Of a stretch of 37,683 bases of DNA, positions 29,942 to 37,683 are shown one piece after another (the stretch's first letter is position 1; every line of letters begins with the position of its first letter). Under the pieces are notes generated by a model. It did not search any database. It was not told the DNA's origin and worked only from the letters and a program-made list of their open reading frames with translations. This DNA comes from Xenorhabdus innexi (GTDB lineage Bacteria > Pseudomonadota > Gammaproteobacteria > Enterobacterales > Enterobacteriaceae): NCBI RefSeq assembly GCF_002632485.1, contig NZ_NIBU01000036.1, positions 1-37,683 on the forward strand, given 5' to 3'. The position numbers were made by a program, and so were the translations under genes.

Positions 29942-30634
29942 ATGAAAATGATGAATAAGAACATATTGCTTGGTTTGGTCGCATCGGGTGTACTGACTGC
30001 GGTTGGATGTCAGAATAACCCTCCTGTACATCAGGTTGAGCCGACATCTGCGAATCAACTTACAATCAATGAGAAAGTGTTTCACGGTGTGATACCTTGT
30101 GCTGATTGTGAAGGTATTGAAACGACCTTACAGCTTGCGAAAGATGGCTCGTATATTCTGGAGCAAACTTATCTTAAATCCGGGCAGGAAGAGCCTTTAT
30201 TTGATACAGGCCGTTGGGTTATCAATGGTAAAAAAGTAAACCTGACCAGCGAAGAGGGTGAAAAAGCCTATTATCAGATGAAGGGCGAAAATCTGGTGAT
30301 GCTGGATATTCATGGTGAGCCAATCCAGTCGAAATTGAATTATCAACTGGCAAAAGTGACACCTAAAAAAGTGGCAGGAGAATATATTTATTTCGCTGAC
30401 ACGGCTACTTTTACTGAGTGCCGTACGGGAAAACGCTACGATGCCTCGGAAAATATCGATCTGGAGCGGGGTTACAGTGCAACAGGCGTTGAAGGTGGTG
30501 ATCCTGTTTATGTTGAAGTCGAGGGGTATTATACGCTTCGTCCTTCAATGGAAGATGGGTTGTTTGATAACGCGCTAATTCAGACGGGTAAAATCCATTT
30601 TGATAAATTGTCTTCTTGTCAGGCTAAAAAATAA
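29942..30634 (+). CDS. nlpE: Envelope stress lipoprotein NlpE (CutF)
   Basis: NlpE is an outer-membrane lipoprotein that signals surface contact and lipoprotein-trafficking trouble to the CpxA sensor. The 230-residue protein has a signal peptide ending at lipobox TAVGC, with Cys23 as the modified residue; the Ala at -3 is less usual than Leu. The N-terminal domain carries the conserved PCADCEGIET motif (Cys53, Cys56). The C-terminal OB-type domain is present and carries two more Cys (in TECRTGKRY and SSCQAKK). Start 29942 or the second in-frame ATG at 29951 are both possible; neither has a strong ribosome-binding site. Confidence 0.93.
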   Translation: MKMMNKNILLGLVASGVLTAVGCQNNPPVHQVEPTSANQLTINEKVFHGVIPCADCEGIETTLQLAKDGSYILEQTYLKSGQEEPLFDTGRWVINGKKVNLTSEEGEKAYYQMKGENLVMLDIHGEPIQSKLNYQLAKVTPKKVAGEYIYFADTATFTECRTGKRYDASENIDLERGYSATGVEGGDPVYVEVEGYYTLRPSMEDGLFDNALIQTGKIHFDKLSSCQAKK

Positions 30635-30672
30635 GAAGTAGGCGTTTTTGCTGGATAATGTACTAGGCATAT

Positions 30673-30707
30673 AAAAAAACCTGCGCATTGAATACGCAGG
30701 TTTTTTT
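30673..30707. terminator. Bidirectional terminator between nlpE and proS
   Basis: AAAAAAACCTGCG (30673-30685) and CGCAGGTTTTTTT (30695-30707) form a perfect stem around a 9-nt loop, with A-run and T-run on either side. It serves the convergent nlpE and proS transcripts. Confidence 0.93.
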
Positions 30708-30751
30708 ATTTACTGATGTTGCCTGATAGCAGAATCAAGGCTTCATCAGGA

Positions 30752-32467
30752 TCATTTGGTATTATTTTTCAGGTAGTCAACCACGTTTTCTAGTTTCAGC
30801 AGCTGCTTATCACCGGTACGACGGTATTTGTATTCAACTTCCTCGTTATCGAGGTTGCGATCACCAATAACGACAGTATGTGGTACGCCTATTAATTCCA
30901 TATCGGCAAACATAACACCCGGACGCTCTTTACGATCATCTAAAATGACATCAATACCATTAGCACGTAAATCTGCATACAGTTTTTCTGCCACTTCTTT
31001 GACACGGAAAGATTTATGCATATTCATTGGCAGAATTGCTACCTGGAATGGCGCAATTGCATCTGGCCAGATAATGCCGCGATCATCATGATTCTGTTCG
31101 ATAGCCGCCGCAACAATACGGGTGACACCAATGCCGTAACATCCCATCGTCACAACCTGATTATGACCCTCTTCGTTCTGTACAGTGGCTTTCAGTGCTT
31201 CTGAATATTTGGTACCGAGCTGGAAGATATGACCGACTTCAATACCACGCTTGATCAATAGTGTGCCCTGACCATCCGGGCTGGTATCGCCTTCAACCAC
31301 ATTGCGGATGTCTGCAATTTCTGGCAAAGGCAGATCACGTTCCCAGTTAATGCCGAAATAGTGTTTATCATCAATGTTGGCACCGGCACCAAAATCACTC
31401 ATGACGGAGACAGAACGGTCAATGATAACAGGCATAGGCAGGTTTACCGGGCCTAAAGAGCCGGGGCCTGCGTTAACGATAGCCCGAATCTCTTCTTCAG
31501 TCGCGAATTGCAGCGGGCTGGCGACTAAAGCCAGTTTCTCTGCTTTGACTTCATTCAATTCATGATCACCACGAACCAGCAAAGCAACCAACTTGTGTCC
31601 GCTTTCTTCAGTGGCATGAACCATCAGAGTCTTGACTGTTTTTTCAATCGGCAGGTTGAATTGCTCTACCAGTTCTGCGATGGTTTTCGCTTTTGGCGTA
31701 TCCACCACACGCATATCTTCTGCCGGAGCAGCGCGTTCTGTGGATGGCATAACGGCTTCAGCCAGTTCAATATTAGCTGCGTAGTTAGACTCCGTGGAGA
31801 AAACGATATCATCCTCTCCGCTGGCCGCCAGAACCTGAAATTCGTGAGATGCACTTCCACCAATAGAGCCTGTATCAGCCATAACAGCCCGGAAATCCAG
31901 ACCGATACGGGTAAAGATCTTACTATAAGCATCGTACATCTTATCGTAAGTCTCTTGCAGAGATTCCTGAGTAGTATGGAAAGAGTAAGCATCTTTCATG
32001 ATGAATTCTCGTGAACGCATAACGCCAAAGCGTGGGCGAACTTCATCACGGAATTTGGTCTGAACCTGATACAGACATAGCGGCAGTTGTTTATAAGAAG
32101 TCACTTCATTACGAACCAAATCAGTAATGACTTCTTCATGGGTTGGCCCCAGAACAAAAGGACGGGCTCCGCGATCTTCAAAACGCAGTAATTCCGCACC
32201 ATATTGTACCCAACGACCACTTTCCTGCCATAAATCTGCTGGTTGAACTACCGGCATGGAAACCTCAATCGCACCGGCATTATTCATTTCGTCACGAACA
32301 ATGTTTTCAACTTTTCTCAACACGCGGACACCGGTCGGCATCCAGTTGTACAAACCTGAAGCGAGCTTACGGATCATTCCTGCACGAAGCATCAGTTTAT
32401 GACTGACTACTTCTGCATCAGCAGGCGTCTCTTTCAAAGTAGACAGCAAATATTGGCTAGTACGCAT
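30752..32467 (-). CDS. proS: Prolyl-tRNA synthetase, bacterial type
   Basis: ProS charges tRNA-Pro. The protein is 571 residues (E. coli 572). Class II catalytic core parts flank an insertion editing domain (about 230-390) that clears Ala-tRNA-Pro; the C-terminal anticodon-binding domain includes [17 protein letters not shown]. Motif 2 lies around [17 protein letters not shown] (about 139-155), and motif 3 is around CYGIGVTRI (about 441-449). It is separated from nlpE by a strong bidirectional terminator. Confidence 0.98.
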   Translation of the reverse strand: MRTSQYLLSTLKETPADAEVVSHKLMLRAGMIRKLASGLYNWMPTGVRVLRKVENIVRDEMNNAGAIEVSMPVVQPADLWQESGRWVQYGAELLRFEDRGARPFVLGPTHEEVITDLVRNEVTSYKQLPLCLYQVQTKFRDEVRPRFGVMRSREFIMKDAYSFHTTQESLQETYDKMYDAYSKIFTRIGLDFRAVMADTGSIGGSASHEFQVLAASGEDDIVFSTESNYAANIELAEAVMPSTERAAPAEDMRVVDTPKAKTIAELVEQFNLPIEKTVKTLMVHATEESGHKLVALLVRGDHELNEVKAEKLALVASPLQFATEEEIRAIVNAGPGSLGPVNLPMPVIIDRSVSVMSDFGAGANIDDKHYFGINWERDLPLPEIADIRNVVEGDTSPDGQGTLLIKRGIEVGHIFQLGTKYSEALKATVQNEEGHNQVVTMGCYGIGVTRIVAAAIEQNHDDRGIIWPDAIAPFQVAILPMNMHKSFRVKEVAEKLYADLRANGIDVILDDRKERPGVMFADMELIGVPHTVVIGDRNLDNEEVEYKYRRTGDKQLLKLENVVDYLKNNTK

Positions 32468-32500
32468 AGTAAGTTTCCATTGGACAGCAAATTGCTTCTA

Positions 32501-32525
32501 GGTGGCAAATGAAGACAGAGCCACC
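32501..32525 (-). other. Hairpin in the proS leader
   Basis: GGTGGC (32501-32506) pairs with GCCACC (32520-32525) around a 13-nt loop, 34 bp upstream of the proS start in the 5' untranslated region. No T-run follows. No known riboswitch or T-box is visible. Confidence 0.4.
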
Positions 32526-32550
32526 GAACCCAAAAATAAAGTAAACCGTT

Positions 32551-32577
32551 AGTCTACCAGTGTGTTTGTAATGTCAA
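32551..32577 (-). promoter_or_regulatory. Candidate proS promoter
   Basis: Minus-strand TTGACA (32572-32577) is a consensus -35, with TGG-TAGACT as an extended -10 (32551-32556) at 15 bp, shorter than the usual 17. It lies 10 bp from the end of ERIC copy E. Confidence 0.45.
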
Positions 32578-32586
32578 AAGGAGTTT

Positions 32587-32713
32587 TATCCTTCTCATCT
32601 TTCAAATTGCCTCATTGTTGGCTACGCTCATTCACCGCAGTCACATAGTTATCTATGCTCCCCGGGACTCACTCCCTTGCCGCCGCGATGTAACTCGAAA
32701 TCTATTAGAGATA
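32587..32713 (-). repeat. ERIC element, copy E (127 bp), overlapping the trmO stop
   Basis: The element, inverted relative to the other copies, is exactly 127 bp, with TATCC at one end and GAGATA at the other, and the core palindrome CATAGTTATCTATG within. The trmO stop codon (32705-32707) and the two codons before it lie inside the ERIC end. It sits between trmO and the proS promoter. Confidence 0.9.
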
Positions 32714-33418
32714 GAATTGTTCGATAGAAACGACTTCTGTTACGGTGCCATTAATTAACCAACGTACGTTAAAATCCAGAATATGAGCAGCATATATCCG
32801 GTGCTCCTGCTCTTTTTTACGGTAGGCCGGGCGCGGATCCTGAGCCAGAACTTGGCAGATAAAGCGTCGTAATTGCGGGTAGTTTACCTGATGGCATAAA
32901 AGTTGGTGTTCTGCACCTGAAGAAAAACAGACTTCCATATCTGTATCTGGTGCTTCCTGAGCAAAGCCTGCTTTCGCGTCAGGACGTGATTCAGCAAACG
33001 GCAGATAAGGTTTGATATCGAGCACAGGAGTTCCATCCACGAGATCCAGACTGCCAAGTTGCAGTAGTATACGATTGTTCTGATAATCAATGCCTTTCAG
33101 TTCAACCAAAGACATTCCGATTGGATTGGGGCGGAAAGTTGATCGGGTGGCAAATACGCCCATTTTGGCATTGCCACCTAAGCGGGGAGGGCGAACCAGC
33201 GGTTTCCAGCCGCCACTCATCGTTTGGTGAAAAACGAAAACAATCCATAAATGACTGAATTGTTCTAAACCCCGTACAGCATCTGCCTGATTATAAGGAG
33301 CAAGTAATTCGAGTTGCCCTGTACCATCTTCTACCAAACCCGGCTGACGGGGAATGGCAAACTTCTCTTTATAGGGAGAATGAATGGTTCCTATTTGAGT
33401 AAAATGAAAATCTGCCAT
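32705..33418 (-). CDS. trmO: tRNA m6t6A methyltransferase TrmO
   Basis: TrmO (YaeB/TsaA) uses S-adenosylmethionine to methylate N6 of t6A37 in tRNA-Thr. The 237-residue protein has the TsaA beta-barrel domain (about 1-145), with the SPYKEKFAIPRQPGL region, the RSTFRPNPIGMS motif and LDIKPYLP. The C-terminal part has DPRPAYRKK. The last codons, and the stop itself, are supplied by the ERIC element. It follows rcsF by 37 bp on the same strand. Confidence 0.93.
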   Translation of the reverse strand: MADFHFTQIGTIHSPYKEKFAIPRQPGLVEDGTGQLELLAPYNQADAVRGLEQFSHLWIVFVFHQTMSGGWKPLVRPPRLGGNAKMGVFATRSTFRPNPIGMSLVELKGIDYQNNRILLQLGSLDLVDGTPVLDIKPYLPFAESRPDAKAGFAQEAPDTDMEVCFSSGAEHQLLCHQVNYPQLRRFICQVLAQDPRPAYRKKEQEHRIYAAHILDFNVRWLINGTVTEVVSIEQFYL

Positions 33419-33455
33419 AAGTCTGTTTAATTGCCAGTTTTTTTATAATGAATAA

Positions 33456-33848
33456 CTAATTTGTGGTTCTTATTGCCGTACCTTCGCAGATGGCAATTTG
33501 ATAACAGCCCTGACCAGACATAATGGCACATTGGTGAAGCAGGACAGCATTTGCATTCAGGCGAGAAGCTTTGGCCAGCATTTTTTGCCGCGCAGTTGCA
33601 ATACTTGCCGGAGGGTCCTGAAATGTATTACGGCAGGATTCTCCGGCCACGGTACCGAGATCTTTAAATGGTGAGCCTAACAGTTCATCTGGCTTTTTAT
33701 AAAGCCGGACATAAGTTTCCCCCTGATTTCTGAGGGCTGGATATTGTTCAGCTTCAGAATTTTGCCTGTCAGTTTGATTAATCTGAGTTGGCAATGAAGT
33801 ACACCCAGCTATAAAAAGCGCGATGAAACAGACAGGTAACATACGCAT
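33456..33848 (-). CDS. rcsF: Outer-membrane lipoprotein RcsF
   Basis: RcsF senses outer-membrane and LPS damage and activates the Rcs phosphorelay; it threads through BamA-porin complexes. The protein is 130 residues (E. coli 134). The lipobox IAGC places the lipidated Cys at residue 16. A flexible region rich in Gln and polar residues follows, then the globular domain with four cysteines (GESCRN, HQCAIM, QGCYQ and AICEG) matching the two nonconsecutive disulfides of the family. With nlpE and bamA in the same window, three envelope-stress components lie close together. Confidence 0.93.
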   Translation of the reverse strand: MRMLPVCFIALFIAGCTSLPTQINQTDRQNSEAEQYPALRNQGETYVRLYKKPDELLGSPFKDLGTVAGESCRNTFQDPPASIATARQKMLAKASRLNANAVLLHQCAIMSGQGCYQIAICEGTAIRTTN

Positions 33849-33929
33849 TGAGCTTTATCCTTATTACGGTTGCATCAGTGAGTGTGAGATTCTTTGAGTA
33901 TCGATTAAACGGATATAAATTTATTTTTC

Positions 33930-33962
33930 CCAATAAAATGGGCGGATAAAGTATCCGCCCCA
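33930..33962 (-). terminator. Terminator after metQ
   Basis: GGGCGGATA (33940-33948) pairs exactly with TATCCGCCC (33952-33960) around AAG. On the minus strand the hairpin is followed by ATTTTATTGG. It ends the metNIQ transcript before rcsF. Confidence 0.85.
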
Positions 33963-33995
33963 GAATTCTAATCGTGATTATCTAAATATGAAAGA

Positions 33996-34811
33996 TTACC
34001 AGCCTTTTACTGCTCCACCTTTGAAAGCTTTCTGTGCTTCCTGATTAACTTCAGGAGATTGGTAGGCTTTCACAAAATTTTGGACATTCTCGGCATCTTT
34101 ATTATCTTCACGGCTTACGATGATATTCACGTAAGGTGAATTTTTATCTTCAACAAAGATACCGTTATTCTCTGCTGTCAGCCCAATCTGCCCGGCGTAA
34201 GTATTATTAATAAGAGCCAGCGCGATTTTTTGATCGTCCAGAGCGCGGGGCAGCTGTGGTCCTTCCAACTGAACAAGATCCAGATGCTTAGGATTGCTGG
34301 TGATATCCAGAATGGTTGGCAGCAGACCAACCCCCGCTTTCAGTGTGATAAGGCCCTGTTTTTGCAGTAACAACAGAGCACGACCCTGATTGGTCGGATC
34401 ATTTGGTATGGCAATCTGGGAACCATCCTGAAGTTCATCCAATGATTTTATCTTTTTAGAGTATGCCGCCATTGGAAAAATAAAAGAGTTACCAACAATT
34501 GCCAGTTTATAGTGACGCTCTTTCACTTGCTGATCTAAGTAAGGTTTGTGCTGGAAGACATTAACATCAATATCTCCTTTGCTCAGAGATTCGTTTGGCA
34601 GTACATAATCATTGAATGTTGTTAGCTCAACATCAAGGCCATATTTCTCTTTCGCCACTTTTTTCGCTACTTCAGCAACTTGTAATTCAGGGCCTGCAAT
34701 AACACCGACTTTAATGTGGTTTGGATCTTTTGGCTCCTGACCACAGCCTGTGAGTGCTAGTGTGCCTAATAAAGCCCCGATGACTGCAATGGATTTCAAT
34801 TTCACTGACAT
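33996..34811 (-). CDS. metQ: D-/L-methionine-binding lipoprotein MetQ
   Basis: MetQ captures methionine in the periplasm and delivers it to MetNI. The 271-residue protein has a lipoprotein signal with lipobox LTGC (Cys23), then the NlpA-type two-lobe fold: VGVIAGPELQVAEVAKKVA near the start of the mature domain and the NDYVLPNESLSKGDIDVNVFQ stretch, which lies in the ligand cleft. It follows metI by 125 bp, with a hairpin in the gap. Confidence 0.97.
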   Translation of the reverse strand: MSVKLKSIAVIGALLGTLALTGCGQEPKDPNHIKVGVIAGPELQVAEVAKKVAKEKYGLDVELTTFNDYVLPNESLSKGDIDVNVFQHKPYLDQQVKERHYKLAIVGNSFIFPMAAYSKKIKSLDELQDGSQIAIPNDPTNQGRALLLLQKQGLITLKAGVGLLPTILDITSNPKHLDLVQLEGPQLPRALDDQKIALALINNTYAGQIGLTAENNGIFVEDKNSPYVNIIVSREDNKDAENVQNFVKAYQSPEVNQEAQKAFKGGAVKGW

Positions 34812-34901
34812 ATTTTTACCCCTATTGAATACTGATTAATAACCTGTCTTATCAAACGCGTACTACTATAATGAGGCTTTTTGAATGCAAGCCCTAATAA
34901 T

Positions 34902-34921
34902 AGGTGCCGATAGTGGCACCT
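34902..34921 (-). other. Stem-loop between metI and metQ
   Basis: AGGTGCC (34902-34908) and GGCACCT (34915-34921) form a perfect 7-bp stem. In the metI-to-metQ direction the tail is ATTATTAGG, only weakly T-rich. It may reduce or protect transcripts between membrane subunit and binding protein, allowing different amounts of the two. Confidence 0.5.
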
Positions 34922-34936
34922 TTTGTTGAAATAATC

Positions 34937-35590
34937 TTATTTACGATTCAAGGCCTTAACTAAATAGTCACCGCCTAACTGAATCAGGAACACCAGAACA
35001 ACTAATAATGCCAGTACGGTATTCATCACAGTTGCATTGTAGCCAATATAACCATATTGATAGCCAATCTGACCCAGACCACCGGCACCGACAGCACCAC
35101 CCATCGCTGAGTAACCAACAAGCGTAATCAGGGTAATTGTGGCCGCGTTGATCAAACCGGGTAATGCTTCTGGCAACAAAATCTTTTTCACAATCTGGAG
35201 TGGAGTGGCACCCATTGCGCGTGCTGCTTCAATCAGCCCTGATGGAATTTCTAATAAAGCATTTTCTACCATACGGGCAATAAAAGGTGCTGCACCCACT
35301 GTTAAAGGCACAATCGCAGCCTGCAATCCGATTGATGTGCCTACAATCAGCCGGGTGAATGGGATCATCCATACCAGTAAAATAATAAACGGAACAGAAC
35401 GGGTGATGTTCACCAGCGCAGAGAGAATACGGTATAAAGTGCCATTTTCTATGATCTGACCAGGACGGGTGACATACAAAAGTACTCCCGCAGGTAAACC
35501 AATCACGAAGCCAAAAAAGCCGGAAACAAAAGTCATCACAAGCGTTTCCCAGACTCCTTTAGTTAATAATAAAATCATTCCTTCAGACAT
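34937..35590 (-). CDS. metI: Methionine ABC transporter permease MetI
   Basis: MetI is the membrane subunit; two copies form the channel with two MetN. The 217-residue protein has five membrane helices and the coupling EAA loop, [16 protein letters not shown], which contacts MetN, in its second half. Its start overlaps the end of metN by 8 bp. Confidence 0.97.
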   Translation of the reverse strand: MSEGMILLLTKGVWETLVMTFVSGFFGFVIGLPAGVLLYVTRPGQIIENGTLYRILSALVNITRSVPFIILLVWMIPFTRLIVGTSIGLQAAIVPLTVGAAPFIARMVENALLEIPSGLIEAARAMGATPLQIVKKILLPEALPGLINAATITLITLVGYSAMGGAVGAGGLGQIGYQYGYIGYNATVMNTVLALLVVLVFLIQLGGDYLVKALNRK

Positions 35591-36614
35591 AACCGAGAAC
35601 CTCTACTTTTACATGATGCTCTTTTAAAAACGTAATGGTTGATTCAATACTGCTGTTTTCACCATCCAATTCAGCCAGCATAACCCCGAACTTAACCCCT
35701 CCGGCATAGTCCATCTGAGAGCTCAATATGCTGATATCGATATTAAAACGACGTACTGCCATGGAAATTAATGGAGCATCAACCGATTTGCCTGTAAATT
35801 CCAGTTTCACTAATGGACACTTATCCGATGCAGGCTCAGACTGTAGCTTTTGCAGATAATCTTCAGGTATATCCAAATGTAATGTGGATTGAATAAACTC
35901 CTGAGCCACTGGTGTTTTCGGATGGGAAAAGATCGCACTTACCACGTCCTGCTCAATTAGCTGCCCGCCACTGATAACGGCAACCTGATCACAGATGCGC
36001 TTAACGACATCCATTTCATGGGTAATCAATAGGATGGTTAACCCTAAACGACGATTAATGTCTTTCAATAATTCCAGAATAGAACGGGTTGTTGCAGGGT
36101 CCAGTGCGCTGGTGGCCTCATCACACAACAGGACTTTTGGTGAATTTGCTAAAGCTCGTGCAATAGCGACACGCTGTTTTTGCCCACCGGATAAGTTAGC
36201 AGGATACGCATCATGTTTTTCAGAGAGACCGACCAGATCCAGTAATTCACTGACTTTTTTCTTTATTTCTGCTTTTGGCGTGTTATTCAGTTCTAACGGT
36301 AACGCCACATTGCCAAATACTGTTCTGGATGACAGTAGATTAAAGTGCTGGAAAATCATGCCAATATGACGACGGGCACGAGTCAGTTCACGCTCAGAAA
36401 GAGATGTTAAATCCTGCCCGTCAACAAGAACCTGACCCGAGGTAGGACATTCAAGCATATTTACACAGCGGATTAATGTACTTTTTCCTGCACCAGAAGA
36501 ACCAATAACACCGTAAATCTGCCCCTGTGGGACATGTAGATTGATATCAGAAAGTGCTTTTATACAGCGCGTTCCTTGTTGAAATACTTTATTTACCTGG
36601 TTCAGTTTTATCAT
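35583..36614 (-). CDS. metN: Methionine ABC transporter ATPase MetN
   Basis: MetN powers methionine uptake. The 343-residue protein has the Walker [10 protein letters not shown] (38-46), the LSGGQKQR signature and Walker [12 protein letters not shown]. The extra C-terminal domain (about 265-343) is the ACT-like methionine-sensing domain that shuts the transporter when methionine is plentiful. It is the first gene of metN-metI-metQ, with a MetJ-controlled promoter upstream. Confidence 0.98.
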   Translation of the reverse strand: MIKLNQVNKVFQQGTRCIKALSDINLHVPQGQIYGVIGSSGAGKSTLIRCVNMLECPTSGQVLVDGQDLTSLSERELTRARRHIGMIFQHFNLLSSRTVFGNVALPLELNNTPKAEIKKKVSELLDLVGLSEKHDAYPANLSGGQKQRVAIARALANSPKVLLCDEATSALDPATTRSILELLKDINRRLGLTILLITHEMDVVKRICDQVAVISGGQLIEQDVVSAIFSHPKTPVAQEFIQSTLHLDIPEDYLQKLQSEPASDKCPLVKLEFTGKSVDAPLISMAVRRFNIDISILSSQMDYAGGVKFGVMLAELDGENSSIESTITFLKEHHVKVEVLGYV

Positions 36615-36690
36615 TTTTATTCTTTTTCTCTTATGAGATATAAAAGTGAATAACTTGAAAGCATTTGCAACAAGTCATGAATTGATGTGG

Positions 36691-36719
36691 ATGTTAAGGC
36701 GTCTAGACGTCTAAGTCAA
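36691..36719 (-). promoter_or_regulatory. metN promoter
   Basis: On the minus strand TTGACT (36714-36719) and TAACAT (36691-36696) are exactly 17 bp apart, about 77 bp upstream of the metN start. The 17-bp spacer is filled by the two MetJ boxes. Confidence 0.75.
36697..36712. promoter_or_regulatory. MetJ operator (tandem met boxes)
   Basis: Two adjacent 8-bp met boxes, AGGCGTCT (36697-36704) and AGACGTCT (36705-36712), match the MetJ consensus AGACGTCT at seven and eight positions. Weaker boxes may flank them. MetJ with S-adenosylmethionine would block the metN promoter by sitting between -35 and -10. Confidence 0.85.
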
Positions 36720-36742
36720 CTAGGAATAAATTAAATGCTGCA

Positions 36743-36772
36743 TTCTCATTCACTAACAAATCATGCGATACT
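36743..36772 (+). promoter_or_regulatory. Candidate gmhB promoter
   Basis: TTCTCA (36743-36748) and an extended -10 (TGC, then GATACT at 36767-36772) are 18 bp apart, about 30 bp upstream of the gmhB start. Both boxes are imperfect. Confidence 0.4.
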
Positions 36773-36802
36773 GTCGACTTTGTACATTCTTGGAGCAATC
36801 AG

Positions 36803-37369
36803 GTGACTCAAGGTATTCCCGCTGTATTTTTAGATCGTGACGGCACAATTAACATCGATCATGGCTATGTTCATGAAATAGACAATTTTCAATTTGTTGA
36901 TGGCGCGATTGAAGCCATGCTTGAATTGAAAAAAATGGGTTATGCACTGGTATTAGTAACAAACCAGTCTGGGATTGCCCGGGAAATATTTACTGAAGAT
37001 CAGTTCTTGCAGTTAACAGAATGGATGGATTGGTCATTAGCAGACCGGGGTGTTGATCTTGATGGCATCTATTACTGCCCGCATCATCCTGAAGCAAATG
37101 ATGAACACTATAAAAAGACGTGTGAGTGTCGGAAGCCACAACCGGGCATGTTACTTGATGCACAGAAAACACTACACATTAATATGGCGTCTTCTTATAT
37201 GGTAGGTGACAAAATAGAAGATATGTTGGCAGCGAATGCCGCAGGTGTTGGAACAAAAGTGCTAGTGCGTACAGGAAAACCTGTCACAACAGAAGCAGAA
37301 CAGTCTGCTGATTTGGTCATTAATAGCCTTTCTGACCTGCCAAATGTGATAAAAAATAGGCAAAAATAG
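36803..37369 (+). CDS. gmhB: D-glycero-beta-D-manno-heptose 1,7-bisphosphate 7-phosphatase
   Basis: GmhB removes the 7-phosphate in ADP-heptose synthesis for the inner core of LPS. The product is 188 residues. HAD-superfamily motif I DRDGT is at 11-15 (nucleophile Asp11, Asp13), motif II TNQSG at 53-57, and the zinc site Cys92, His94, Cys107, Cys109 is intact. The GTG start at 36803 has TGGAG upstream. It is the last protein gene before the rRNA operon, the place of rrnH in E. coli. Confidence 0.97.
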   Translation: MTQGIPAVFLDRDGTINIDHGYVHEIDNFQFVDGAIEAMLELKKMGYALVLVTNQSGIAREIFTEDQFLQLTEWMDWSLADRGVDLDGIYYCPHHPEANDEHYKKTCECRKPQPGMLLDAQKTLHINMASSYMVGDKIEDMLAANAAGVGTKVLVRTGKPVTTEAEQSADLVINSLSDLPNVIKNRQK

Positions 37370-37418
37370 CCTTTTAGTTTAAATTGTAAGCGCTTGAAAA
37401 AGAAATTGTAAAAAACGC

Positions 37419-37446
37419 TTGCGTTAATTCAGAGGCTCCCTATAAT
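37419..37446 (+). promoter_or_regulatory. rRNA operon promoter P1
   Basis: TTGCGT (37419-37424) and TATAAT (37441-37446) are 16 bp apart, the usual spacing of rrn P1, followed by the GC-rich discriminator GCGCATCC. The upstream region (from about 37370) is A/T-rich as for an UP element. A ppGpp-sensitive, growth-rate-regulated promoter is inferred from the family. Confidence 0.85.
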
Positions 37447-37518
37447 GCGCATCCGTTGTCACGACAAACACACAAACAAGTCGAGATGACAAGAGTTGAA
37501 AGCCACGAAAATAAAGGC

Positions 37519-37546
37519 TTGACACTCAGAGAGGAAAGCGTAAGAT
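37519..37546 (+). promoter_or_regulatory. rRNA operon promoter P2
   Basis: TTGACA (37519-37524) and TAAGAT (37541-37546) are 16 bp apart, about 100 bp downstream of P1, as in enteric rrn operons. Confidence 0.85.
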
Positions 37547-37552
37547 ACGCAG

Positions 37553-37683
37553 CCTCGCAACACGGAAGAAATCTTCCGGTTGCCCCGCTCTTTAACAATT
37601 TATCAGACAATCTGTGTGGGCACTCGCAAGACCCTATCGACATGCCGAAAGGCAAAAAAGATTAAAGTCTTGAAGAGTGACTG
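37553..37683 (+). other. Pre-16S rRNA leader with boxB/boxA antitermination site
   Basis: The leader contains the boxB hairpin GGAAG/CTTCC (37564-37577) and boxA GCTCTTTAACA (37587-37597), which recruit NusB-S10 and NusA. The following GTGTGGGCACTCG stretch and the terminal GAAGAGTGA region match the enteric leader. The mature 16S gene begins downstream, outside the window. Confidence 0.85.

Noticed and set aside
37440-37665. Short open frames on both strands before the window end
   Set aside because: They fall in the rRNA promoters and leader, which are non-coding.

Overview
The window reads as chromosomal DNA of a gammaproteobacterium of the Morganellaceae, most likely Xenorhabdus or Photorhabdus. 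The gene order is the Escherichia coli yaeH-dapD-glnD-map / rpsB-tsf-pyrH-frr-dxr-uppS-cdsA-rseP-bamA-skp-lpxD-fabZ-lpxA-lpxB-rnhB-dnaE-accA / tilS-rof-nlpE-proS-trmO-rcsF-metQIN / gmhB-rrn block. The moderately low GC, the five ERIC elements and an IS200/IS605 end point to the insect-pathogen genera, but the genus is inferred from style and not proven.

Layout. 1-220: right end of an IS200/IS605-type insertion sequence, cut by the window edge. 228-5351 (minus strand): yaeH, dapD, glnD and map. 5352-5749: divergent region with a stringent-type rpsB promoter and a structured S2-binding leader. 5750-9059: rpsB, tsf, pyrH and frr (translation and UMP kinase). 9303-25535: a long plus-strand run for isoprenoid, phospholipid, outer-membrane and lipid A synthesis (dxr, uppS, cdsA, rseP, bamA, skp, lpxD, fabZ, lpxA, lpxB), then rnhB, dnaE and accA. 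25536-29340: accessory-looking stretch with two full-size ERICs around the accA terminator, an EamA transporter where E. coli has ldcC, tilS, and an AT-rich island holding a small secreted Trp-rich protein of unknown function. 29369-36614: rof (minus), nlpE (plus), then proS, trmO, rcsF and metQ-metI-metN (minus). 36803-37369: gmhB. 37370-37683: P1/P2 promoters and leader of an rRNA operon; the 16S gene lies just past the end.

How the genes work together. The core joins envelope biogenesis (undecaprenyl and CDP-DAG supply, BAM complex, Skp, lipid A, the RseP sigma-E protease, and the envelope-stress lipoproteins NlpE and RcsF) with translation, replication and fatty-acid initiation. These genes are close to E. 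coli in length and catalytic residues. The novelty lies between them: five ERICs (three full-size, two short), one with a 9-bp tandem expansion and one that overlaps the trmO stop codon; a possible small RNA between dxr and uppS; a CpxR-like box upstream of nlpE; MetJ boxes filling the metN promoter spacer; and the secreted protein at 28791-29264. Compared with E. coli, ldcC, yaeR, yaeP, yaeQ and arfB are absent from the accA-nlpE interval. I saw no CRISPR array, tRNA gene or prophage.
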